Shown: piece after piece, positions 13,469 to 20,017 of the stretch
Numbering within the stretch: the stretch's first letter is position 1
Layout: every line of letters starts with the position of its first letter
Source of the DNA: Granulosicoccus sp964594905
GTDB taxonomy: Bacteria > Pseudomonadota > Gammaproteobacteria > Granulosicoccales > Granulosicoccaceae
NCBI GenBank assembly: GCA_964594905.1
Contig: CAZQOI010000057.1
Location: forward strand, 1 to 20,017
Length of the DNA: 20,017 nt
Direction of reading: 5' to 3'
The notes under the pieces: model-generated
The model's input: only the letters and a program-made list of their open reading frames with translations
What the model was told of the DNA's origin: nothing
The model's database searches: none
Program-made: the position numbers and the translations under genes

Positions 13469-14472
13469 CAGGATATGCGCTGCTCTGACGAAGACGGCGT
13501 TGACGAATGCGCAAGCGTTTGAGCGAGCGACAGGGCTGAGGCCATACTTCCGCAATCGATATTTCCGTGTCCAGCTTTATCCAGGGCCGTGCCGTGATCG
13601 ACAGAGGTTCGAATGATCGGTAAACCGAGTGTCACGTTGACACCCTCACCAAAACCTTTGTACTTCAGTACGGGAAGCCCTTGATCGTGATACATAGCCA
13701 GAACCGCATCAGCATGAGTTAGATGATGCGGTGTGAACAAAGTATCGGCAGGTAATGGCCCCTCCAATTGCATGCCTGCTTGTCGCAGCGCATCAAGTGC
13801 TGGGGTGATCGTGTTTATTTCTTCAGAACCGAGATGCCCGCCTTCACCCGCATGCGGGTTAAGTCCAGCGACAACAATGCGTGGATTGGCAATGCCGAAG
13901 CGCGAGATCAAATCCTTATGCATGGTTGTGATGACTTCGGTCAATAGGGGCTGAGTGATAGCGGATGCAACTTCTGACAAGGGTAGGTGGGTGGTTGCCA
14001 ACGCAACGCGTAGATCGCCAGCAATAAGCATCATCACCGGATACGAATCGGTGCGCTCAGCAAGGTATTCTGTATGCCCTGTGAACGCAATACCGGCATC
14101 ATTGATAACGCCTTTATGCACTGGTGCTGTGACCATTGCTGCGAAGTGCCCTTCAACGCAACCGTCAACGGCAGTGTCAAGGGTATCGAGTACATAGGAT
14201 GCGTTTCTTTTATCCAGTTGACCGCTCTTGACGTTGACAGCTGTTGATATTGGCAATACGCACAGACAGCCCGCACTATCGTTCTGCGCATCTTTAGTAA
14301 CATCAAAAAGGCGTAACTCAAGATCGAGATCAAGTTGTTTTGCTCGAGCTTGTAGCATAGTCGGATCGCCAATCGCTACAATCTCATCCTCGCGCGAGGA
14401 TTGCGCCAACATGATTGCGATATCTGGACCGATGCCAGCTGGTTCCCCAGTTGTCACGGCGATACGGCGCAT
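13468..14472 (-). CDS. pdxA: 4-hydroxythreonine-4-phosphate dehydrogenase
   Basis: NAD-dependent oxidation of 4-phosphohydroxy-L-threonine in the DXP-dependent pathway to pyridoxal phosphate. 334 residues, against 329 in E. coli. RIAVTTGEPAGIGPDI (3-18) is the conserved start. TAPVHKGVINDAGIAFTGHTEYLAE (115-139) contributes to the substrate site. The three metal-binding histidines correspond to His162 (ATTHLPL), His207 (NPHAGEGGH) and His262 (MYHDQGLP). The ATG at 14472 lies 4 bases after the surA stop; an upstream in-frame extension to 14808 runs through surA and carries no conserved sequence. Its stop overlaps the rsmA start. Its product is the cofactor of HemL and GcvP, also encoded here. 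Confidence 0.97.
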   Translation of the reverse strand: MRRIAVTTGEPAGIGPDIAIMLAQSSREDEIVAIGDPTMLQARAKQLDLDLELRLFDVTKDAQNDSAGCLCVLPISTAVNVKSGQLDKRNASYVLDTLDTAVDGCVEGHFAAMVTAPVHKGVINDAGIAFTGHTEYLAERTDSYPVMMLIAGDLRVALATTHLPLSEVASAITQPLLTEVITTMHKDLISRFGIANPRIVVAGLNPHAGEGGHLGSEEINTITPALDALRQAGMQLEGPLPADTLFTPHHLTHADAVLAMYHDQGLPVLKYKGFGEGVNVTLGLPIIRTSVDHGTALDKAGHGNIDCGSMASALSLAQTLAHSSTPSSSEQRIS

Positions 14473-14476
14473 TGCT

Positions 14477-15766
14477 TCAGCCGCGGAGCTCAATATAAGA
14501 CTCGTCGCGCAGCTGTTGTTGCCAACGTTCGGTTTCTTGTTCAACCTTGCGTTGGCGCAAAGCAGACTCTGCTTGTTGGCGCAAAGCTTCATCATCAACG
14601 ACACTGGTTCGACGATCCAGCACCTCCAATAGATGCCAACCAAATTGTGTACGGAATGGTTGGCTGAGTTGTCCTTTGTCAAGTGAATCGGCAGCGGCTT
14701 CCATTGCCGGAGGCATCTGGCCACTGGTAAACCAGGGTAATTCGCCACCGTTGGGCGAACTGTTAGGATCCTGGCTGAGTTCTTTGGCAAGGCTCGCAAA
14801 CGTTTCACCTGCGACTATGCGTCGCCGAATTTGATTCATCTGTCGTTCAATTGTTGAGTCATCATCACCGGGAATGAAGATGTGGCGCGCCAGCGTCTCG
14901 GCTTGCTCGTTCTGATTCCCACTGCGTTTATCATTAAGCTGAACAATGTGTAAACCATTAGCAGAACGAACCGGATCGCTGATGTCACCGATAGCAAGTT
15001 GCGCAACTGTGCCGGTAAGAAATTCAGGTAATTCTTGCAAGGTTCTCCAGCCAAGATCGCCACCTTGCAGAGCGCGTGCGCCATCGGAGGATGCGGCTGC
15101 AACCGTGGCAAAATCAGCGCCAGCTTTCAGTTGCCTGATGATGTCCGCTGCGCGCGCCTCTGCATCAGCTAGCGTTGTTGCATCGCTACCTGGTGCGACT
15201 GCAACCAATATATGTTGAAGGCGATAGCCCTGTTGGCTCTGTTCGTCATTCTTGATTGATGACACGAAGTCGTCGACTTCAACCTGGGATACTCGGATAC
15301 GCGCATTGACGTCTCGCTCGATCAGACGTTGCAGCAGTAGCTCTTGCTCAATGTTGTTTCGAAAGAGGTTGTAGTCAAAACCTTGTTTGGAGATTGTTTC
15401 GCGAAACTGCAAGGCGTCCATATTGTTGTTGCGCGCAATTTGTTCAACAGCCCGATTGACGCTACTGGGGTCTATGGCAACACCAAGAGCTCTTGCGTGT
15501 TGACGGCGAATTTCCTGATCGATCAATTGCTGAAGAACCCGGCTGGTCAATGCATCATCAGGTGGCAGGCTCTGCCCATTGCTGCGTGCCTGCTGCTTGA
15601 CGAACAACATCGCCGCGCTCAAGTCACTTTGCAGAACAACTCCTTCGTTAACAACGGCTTTTATGTTGTCAAGTACAGTGTCTTGCGCGAGCAGGCTGTT
15701 GCCTGGAAGTGCAAAGTACAGCGCGGTTGCGCTGAGGTAAGTACCGATTTTCAGTAGTCGTTTCAT
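14477..15766 (-). CDS. surA: Periplasmic chaperone and peptidyl-prolyl isomerase SurA
   Basis: Chaperone that escorts unfolded outer-membrane proteins, LptD among them, to the BAM complex. 429 residues, against 428 in E. coli. Residues 1-27 form a signal peptide (KRLLK, hydrophobic core, LLA before QDT). The SurA N-domain covers about 28-155 (DNIKAVVNEGVVLQSDL; LIDQEIRRQHA). Two parvulin domains follow at about 181-280 (YRLQHILVAV to GLHIVQLNDK) and 291-386 (TLARHIFI to GWHLLEVLDRR), with a C-terminal helix returning to the core. The ATG at 15766 is preferred; GTG at 15772, two codons upstream and close to a GAG, is also possible. It begins within 10 bases of the lptD stop. Confidence 0.96.
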   Translation of the reverse strand: MKRLLKIGTYLSATALYFALPGNSLLAQDTVLDNIKAVVNEGVVLQSDLSAAMLFVKQQARSNGQSLPPDDALTSRVLQQLIDQEIRRQHARALGVAIDPSSVNRAVEQIARNNNMDALQFRETISKQGFDYNLFRNNIEQELLLQRLIERDVNARIRVSQVEVDDFVSSIKNDEQSQQGYRLQHILVAVAPGSDATTLADAEARAADIIRQLKAGADFATVAAASSDGARALQGGDLGWRTLQELPEFLTGTVAQLAIGDISDPVRSANGLHIVQLNDKRSGNQNEQAETLARHIFIPGDDDSTIERQMNQIRRRIVAGETFASLAKELSQDPNSSPNGGELPWFTSGQMPPAMEAAADSLDKGQLSQPFRTQFGWHLLEVLDRRTSVVDDEALRQQAESALRQRKVEQETERWQQQLRDESYIELRG

Positions 15767-15774
15767 GATCACGT

Positions 15775-18078
15775 TTACTCAATGGTGTCCCGGTAGCCGA
15801 GAATCGCGTTTTCCAGCAAAGCGCCGTAGTTCTGTCCTACCGGTGCGAGTCCTTTTAGCACCAACTGCAGATACAGGGCGGTATCGTGGTCCTCGCCATC
15901 GTCGGCGATGAAGCGTCTTGCCGCGAACCGTAGCGACCAGCAACAGCTCTCGTATTCTATGCCTAGTAAGGACTCTATACTGCGATCCGCATCCAGTGAA
16001 TAGTTCCAACGACCGGCAAGTTTGATGGTATCGCTCACTGGCCACAAGGCCGACAAGTCGATCTGTTCGTTAACGTCCTGGCCCGAGCTGACAACACGAT
16101 GACCGATATTGACGATGCGATCTTTATCCGGTCGGTAACTCAATAGTAATGAACCTCGAACTGATTGATCGATATCAGGGTTCCACTGAATCCTGCCATT
16201 GACGTACCAGTCTCTGTCTATCGTTGCGGTTAGTTCGCTAACCAGATCAGAAAAGTCACGTGTGTCGACAAAGTTCTCAGAATCATCAATGGCAAGTCCT
16301 GTCGACGGATCAATTAAACCGGGTAGCGTAATGCGCCGATCATCGAAGTGAACGATCTGCCCGATACTTGCGCGCAGACGCTCACTGCCATCGTCTCCGT
16401 CCAGATAGCGCGTGGTTATAGCCAGTGACAGTTGTTCCGCATCTGCAACTCTATCAGCACCACTAAATCGATTTTCACGAAATAACTGCGAAATATTAAA
16501 GTCAAAAGCACTCGAATCGAATATGGGTAAGTCGGTCTGATTCTGAAATGGAACGCGAAGATAATAGGCTCTTGGTTCCAGAGTCTGGATTGAACCTTCT
16601 TTATCAACCACGCGATCAAAGAACAAACCACCATCAACGGCGAAGGTGCTGATACTGCGATTAGCTGAACTGCTCAGCTCATCGCCACTATCAGTTAACG
16701 CGTAGTAGGTGAATCGTTGCGAAGCAGTTGCTTTGAGAAACCAGGCATCTCGCTCGATCGGCAGTGTCAAACGCGGTTGAATATCAAATCGCGTCCCGGT
16801 CACCGCGTTGGTTTTATCAAAGAACACAAACTCACCATCGAAACTACTTTGCACGTTAAAGAAAGTTCTTGGATTTGTTATGTGCGCTTTTAGTTGTGGC
16901 AGTCGCCGATGTGGACGATCGGCTTGCAGAATTGTGTCGTCGATTGTCTGAAAACTCTGCAATCGCGCAAGTGCGGAAACATTGTCGCGCTCATAGACAA
17001 GATCTGCCCGTTGTTCCAGATGGGTGATGTCGGCCAAGCGAAAACTATCACCCAAATCTTCAAGGTAGTCAGGGTCTGATACGTTTGCTGCCTGGATACT
17101 GGTTGTTACAAAAGATCCTATACGGCCACCATGATAGAGCCTAGTAAAGTGACGCGTCGTATCATTTACCTGTCTGTCCGAGAGAATCTCGTTATCCAAT
17201 ACCCATGCACCTTGACGGTTCAGGTAGCGAAATTCTGATTGAAGCTGAGTGCCGCGTTCGCTCATAAAGCGAGGAGTGAAGGTGGCATCGAGGTTAGGTC
17301 GAATGTTCCAATACCACGGTAGGTGAAGTTCAATTCCGGTTGATTCACCACGCGCAATGATGGGCGCGAGAAAACCAGTTTTGCGTTTGTCGCTAATAGG
17401 AAAACTAAACACTGGAAGAGCGACGATGGGTACACCTTTGAAAACCAATCTGAGGTCTCTTGCAGTGCCGATACCGGTGTCGGGATCCAGTTCAAGGCTG
17501 TCAGCTTTTACAAACCAGCTTTTATCACCAGGTGGACAGGTTGAGTAGGTTGCTCCCTCGAGCAGGAAATGTCCGTCAGTATCCTGTGACATTCCGATTG
17601 CGGAACCGGTTGCACGTTTGCCATTGAAGTCGATTTCGTATTCTGTTTGCCCCGTGCGAAAGATATCGTCATCAAGGTCAAGCAAAGCATCAGAACTTTC
17701 CAAGAGGATGCCTTCACCTAGAAACCGCAGTGCCCCCTCAACCGCGACTTCGCCATTCGATGGGTTGTATCGAGCATTTTCAGCCGACAGGACGCGGCCC
17801 TGATACTCAAGTACTGTGTTGCCCTCCAGCGTCACCACGCCATTATCAGATACCACCCGATCAGCTTCGGCAATCAACGGTTCGTCGGTCGGAACGAACC
17901 TGTCCGGCTCGTAGACGAAGCTTGGCGCAGGGCACTGTGCTCCGTAGGCGACGGGCACAGTTAAGCCGAAGCCCGAAACAGCCATCGCAATAATGGGCAA
18001 GCGCCTGATAATTAAAGTCCAGTGGTTAATGAGGCAGGTTAGGGCCTGAATGATAGTCGCCTTTGCTCGACGCCTCAA
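15775..18078 (-). CDS. lptD: LPS-assembly outer-membrane protein LptD
   Basis: Beta-barrel translocon that, with LptE, inserts lipopolysaccharide into the outer leaflet. 767 residues, against 784 in E. coli. A signal peptide with a long basic n-region precedes AYGAQCP. The periplasmic OstA/LptA-like jellyroll covers about 65-200 (VVTLEGNTVLEYQGRVLSAEN). The large barrel follows (FPISDKRKTGFLAP; WYWNIRPNLDATFTPRFMSERG). All four disulfide cysteines can be assigned: Cys49, Cys181 (STCPPGDKSW) and Cys712-Cys713 (YESCCWSLRF). The start is uncertain: TTG at 18078 is the only usual start codon between the upstream in-frame stop and residue 27, and later starts would damage the signal peptide. It heads the lptD-surA-pdxA-rsmA-apaG-apaH operon and diverges from ung. 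Confidence 0.96.
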   Translation of the reverse strand: MRRRAKATIIQALTCLINHWTLIIRRLPIIAMAVSGFGLTVPVAYGAQCPAPSFVYEPDRFVPTDEPLIAEADRVVSDNGVVTLEGNTVLEYQGRVLSAENARYNPSNGEVAVEGALRFLGEGILLESSDALLDLDDDIFRTGQTEYEIDFNGKRATGSAIGMSQDTDGHFLLEGATYSTCPPGDKSWFVKADSLELDPDTGIGTARDLRLVFKGVPIVALPVFSFPISDKRKTGFLAPIIARGESTGIELHLPWYWNIRPNLDATFTPRFMSERGTQLQSEFRYLNRQGAWVLDNEILSDRQVNDTTRHFTRLYHGGRIGSFVTTSIQAANVSDPDYLEDLGDSFRLADITHLEQRADLVYERDNVSALARLQSFQTIDDTILQADRPHRRLPQLKAHITNPRTFFNVQSSFDGEFVFFDKTNAVTGTRFDIQPRLTLPIERDAWFLKATASQRFTYYALTDSGDELSSSANRSISTFAVDGGLFFDRVVDKEGSIQTLEPRAYYLRVPFQNQTDLPIFDSSAFDFNISQLFRENRFSGADRVADAEQLSLAITTRYLDGDDGSERLRASIGQIVHFDDRRITLPGLIDPSTGLAIDDSENFVDTRDFSDLVSELTATIDRDWYVNGRIQWNPDIDQSVRGSLLLSYRPDKDRIVNIGHRVVSSGQDVNEQIDLSALWPVSDTIKLAGRWNYSLDADRSIESLLGIEYESCCWSLRFAARRFIADDGEDHDTALYLQLVLKGLAPVGQNYGALLENAILGYRDTIE

Positions 18079-18147
18079 TCTGCGCTGTCACGTCCCAAGG
18101 CGTAAACTTGAGGGACGGCGGCGTTCGCCACACCGCTGAACTGGTAC

Positions 18148-18152
18148 AGGAG
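18148..18152 (+). promoter_or_regulatory. Shine-Dalgarno fixing the GTG start of ung
   Basis: AGGAG lies 8 bases before GTG (18161). An in-frame TTG at 18155 would be only 2 bases from the site, too close for initiation. Confidence 0.7.
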
Positions 18153-18160
18153 AGTTGAAC

Positions 18161-18856
18161 GTGTCTGATAATGCAGCGATTCACGAAAGCTGGCGAGGCT
18201 TTCTGGATACCGAATTTGCCAATGATTACATGGCTGAATTGCGTGCCTATTTGAAGGAACGCAAGGCAAAGTCCGCTGTGGTCTATCCACATTCCAGAGA
18301 CTGGTTCAATGCTTTTTCGTTGACGCCCTTTGATGCGGTCAAGGTTGTGATCCTGGGGCAGGATCCTTATCACGGACCGGGTCAGGCGCACGGTTTGAGT
18401 TTTTCGGTGCCAGAAGGTATCCCGTCGCCGCCGTCACTGCTGAATATCTACAAGGAAATCGATAGTGATATCAATGGCGATGTGAAACTCAGCGCACAGC
18501 GCAAGGGATGCCTGACTGGCTGGGCCGAGCAGGGGGTTTTTTTATTAAACAGTGTGCTGACTGTTGAAGCTGGACAGGCTGCCTCTCACCAAGGTCGCGG
18601 TTGGGAGACCTTCACCGATCGCGTTATCGAGCACTTGAGTCGAGATCGTGAAAAGTTGGTGTTTATCCTTTGGGGTAGTTACGCGCAAAAAAAGGGGCAG
18701 GTCATAGATGCCTCAAGACACCTCGTGTTGCGGTCGCCGCATCCGTCACCATTATCTGCGCACCGCGGATTTCTAGGGTGTAAACATTTCTCTCAGACAA
18801 ACGATTACCTTACGGCTAACGGATATCAAGCGATTGACTGGCACGCCATTCGTTGA
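18161..18856 (+). CDS. ung: Uracil-DNA glycosylase, family 1
   Basis: Removes uracil from DNA at the start of base-excision repair. 231 residues, against 229 in E. coli. The water-activating loop GQDPYHGPGQAHGLSFSV (66-83) has catalytic Asp68. PPSLLNIYKEI (90-100) is the Pro-rich loop, GVFLLNSVLTV (125-135) carries the uracil-binding Asn, ILWGSYAQKK (169-178) follows, and the Leu-intercalation loop is SPHPSPLSAHRGFLG (192-206) with His194. The start is GTG at 18161, set by AGGAG 8 bases upstream. It diverges from lptD across a short shared region and precedes mltB by 18 bases. Confidence 0.97.
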   Translation: MSDNAAIHESWRGFLDTEFANDYMAELRAYLKERKAKSAVVYPHSRDWFNAFSLTPFDAVKVVILGQDPYHGPGQAHGLSFSVPEGIPSPPSLLNIYKEIDSDINGDVKLSAQRKGCLTGWAEQGVFLLNSVLTVEAGQAASHQGRGWETFTDRVIEHLSRDREKLVFILWGSYAQKKGQVIDASRHLVLRSPHPSPLSAHRGFLGCKHFSQTNDYLTANGYQAIDWHAIR

Positions 18857-18874
18857 GCGTACTAGACTCGGTGT

Positions 18875-19930
18875 ATGTATCGTGTTATTCGCTTGTTTAC
18901 GTGCTTGTGTTTATGCTTCCTTCTGCTACCGATCACTAGTATCTGGGCAGCTGAGAAGCCTGAGGGCAAGTCTGAAAGGTACCTAGAGCGAACGGAAGTG
19001 CAAAATTTCTTGCGCGAGTTGGCTGCCGAACATCAGTTGGACCAACACCGACTGGCGGGGCACTTCTCTGACGTCACCCGACAGCAGCATATTATCGATG
19101 CCATTTCGACCCCGGCGGAGCGAACGCTGACTTGGGGAGAATATCGCGGCATTTTCCTGAAGTCCAAACGTATCGATCAAGGTCGAGACTTTCTAGCTCA
19201 GCATCGAGCGTTGCTCGAACGGGCAACAGATATTTATGGCGTTCCTGCCAGCCTGATCACAGCCATTATTGGTGTTGAAACCTTTTATGGCCGTATTACC
19301 GGTAAGCACAGAGTGATCGAAGCGCTCGCAACGCTTGCCTTTGACTATCCGCCGCGAGCGAAATTCTTTCGCTCCGAGTTGACTGAGTTTCTTGTGCTGA
19401 GCGAAAAGGAAGCCTGGGATCCAAAATTGATAAAGGGCAGCTATGCAGGCGCCATGGGTCTACCGCAATTCATCTCATCAAGCTATCGAGAGTATGCAGT
19501 TGATTTTGACGGTGATGGCAAGCGAGATCTGCACACGAGCATTGCGGACGTCATAGGTTCGGTGGCCAATTATTTGTCTGTTCATGGTTGGCGAATGGGC
19601 GCACCGGTTGCAAGCAAGTGGCGTAGCACTAGTGGCAAGGACGTAGGTCATCGGTCAGACATTAGCGATTTAAAACGCAAATCACTCAAGCCGCAAATTG
19701 CTTTATCGACAATCAAGGACTTGGGGTATGTGCCAAGTCTGCCTGATGCTTTTCTCGATTCAGAGCGTGACGAACGCTTTGTATCGGTGATGCCCCTTGA
19801 GGGACTTGATGGTCTTGAGACTTGGGTTGGATATCACAATTTTTATGTCATAACCCGCTATAACCATAGTCAGCTTTACGCGATGGCTGTGTTGCAACTC
19901 AGCGATGCTATCGGCAAATCATCGCCCTAA
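18875..19930 (+). CDS. mltB: Lytic murein transglycosylase B
   Basis: Cleaves the MurNAc-GlcNAc bond of peptidoglycan with formation of 1,6-anhydroMurNAc. 351 residues, against 361 in E. coli. Residues 1-26 form a hydrophobic signal peptide ending IWAA; there is no clear lipobox, so unlike E. coli MltB it looks like a soluble periplasmic enzyme. The core has catalytic Glu135 in TAIIGVETFYGRITGK (129-144), ALATLAFDYPPRAKFFRSEL, GSYAGAMGLPQFISSSYREYAVDFDGDGKRDL (with the EF-hand-like Asp loop) and IADVIGSVANYLSVHGW. The ribosome binding site is weak. It lies in the order ung-mltB-secreted protein, and the next start follows 26 bases after its stop. Confidence 0.95.
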   Translation: MYRVIRLFTCLCLCFLLLPITSIWAAEKPEGKSERYLERTEVQNFLRELAAEHQLDQHRLAGHFSDVTRQQHIIDAISTPAERTLTWGEYRGIFLKSKRIDQGRDFLAQHRALLERATDIYGVPASLITAIIGVETFYGRITGKHRVIEALATLAFDYPPRAKFFRSELTEFLVLSEKEAWDPKLIKGSYAGAMGLPQFISSSYREYAVDFDGDGKRDLHTSIADVIGSVANYLSVHGWRMGAPVASKWRSTSGKDVGHRSDISDLKRKSLKPQIALSTIKDLGYVPSLPDAFLDSERDERFVSVMPLEGLDGLETWVGYHNFYVITRYNHSQLYAMAVLQLSDAIGKSSP

Positions 19931-19956
19931 TCCGTTACAAGAACCTGGAGCGTACT

Positions 19957-20017
19957 ATGCGATTTTCGCTTGTACCATTGGCTTTGTCGACCTCGTTACT
20001 GTCACTGTTTCTCGGTG
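19957..20017 (+). CDS. Start of a secreted or lipoprotein gene, possibly rlpA (cut by window end)
   Basis: ATG at 19957 is preceded by TGGAG (19946-19950) with a 6-base spacer. The 20 visible residues (MRFSLVPLALSTSLLSLFLG) form a signal peptide with one Arg and a Leu/Ser-rich core, and LFLG could be the beginning of a lipobox if a Cys follows. In many Gammaproteobacteria rlpA, encoding a lipoprotein, follows mltB, so rlpA is the best guess by position only. The remainder lies outside the window. Confidence 0.6.
   Translation, partial: MRFSLVPLALSTSLLSLFLG

Noticed and set aside
13469..13555. 29-residue upstream extension of rsmA in frame
   Set aside because: It overlaps the pdxA 3' end and is not family-like; ATG 13468 overlaps the pdxA stop and precedes the conserved RKRFGQNFL block.
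14473..14808. 112-residue upstream extension of pdxA in frame
   Set aside because: It overlaps surA in another frame and is not conserved; PdxA begins MRRIAVTTGEPAGIGP at 14472.

Overview
The window reads as an ordinary, densely coded chromosomal segment of a gammaproteobacterium. Two blocks keep the gene order known from E. coli: lgt-thyA, and the lptD-surA-pdxA-rsmA-apaG-apaH operon running convergently towards folA. An RsD/AlgQ-type sigma-70 binding protein, an ApaG/ApaH pair and an LptD carrying all four disulfide cysteines also point to Gammaproteobacteria. The sequence does not fix the genus. A sulfotransferase-like protein and a phytanoyl-CoA dioxygenase-family protein are genes often met in marine lineages, but that is only a hint. 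I see no mobile element, CRISPR array, tRNA or rRNA.

Layout: 1-578 is the 3' end of gcvP (+). 649-1203 is a small outer-membrane beta-barrel protein (+) behind a PhoP-box-like direct repeat. 1309-4519 is a minus-strand group: hemL, a P-loop sulfotransferase-like gene 2 nt after it, and an L-2-hydroxyglutarate oxidase-like flavoprotein. Divergent from hemL, 4633-6270 holds a 58-residue rubredoxin, fbp and a ycgN-type gene (+). After a 250-bp AT-rich regulatory region come rsd and an RlmI-like rRNA methyltransferase (6522-8241, +), then lgt-thyA-folA (8291-10428, +). Convergent to folA, a minus-strand operon runs from 18078 to 10454: lptD-surA-pdxA-rsmA-apaG-apaH plus a PhyH-family dioxygenase. 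Divergent from lptD are ung, mltB and the first codons of a secreted protein that by position may be rlpA (18161-20017, +).

How the genes work together: thyA and folA form the thymidylate/tetrahydrofolate cycle. lptD and surA serve outer-membrane assembly (SurA chaperones LptD and other barrels), while lgt starts lipoprotein maturation and mltB trims murein, so envelope biogenesis is a strong theme. rsmA and the RlmI-like gene modify rRNA, pdxA makes pyridoxal phosphate (the cofactor of HemL and GcvP), and apaH degrades Ap4A. The more unusual parts are the sulfotransferase-like gene coupled to hemL, the rubredoxin coupled to fbp, the dioxygenase inserted between apaH and folA, a four-unit tandem repeat inside apaH, several TTG starts, and some structured intergenic regions. 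I found no convincing new multi-gene system; most of the content is conserved housekeeping.
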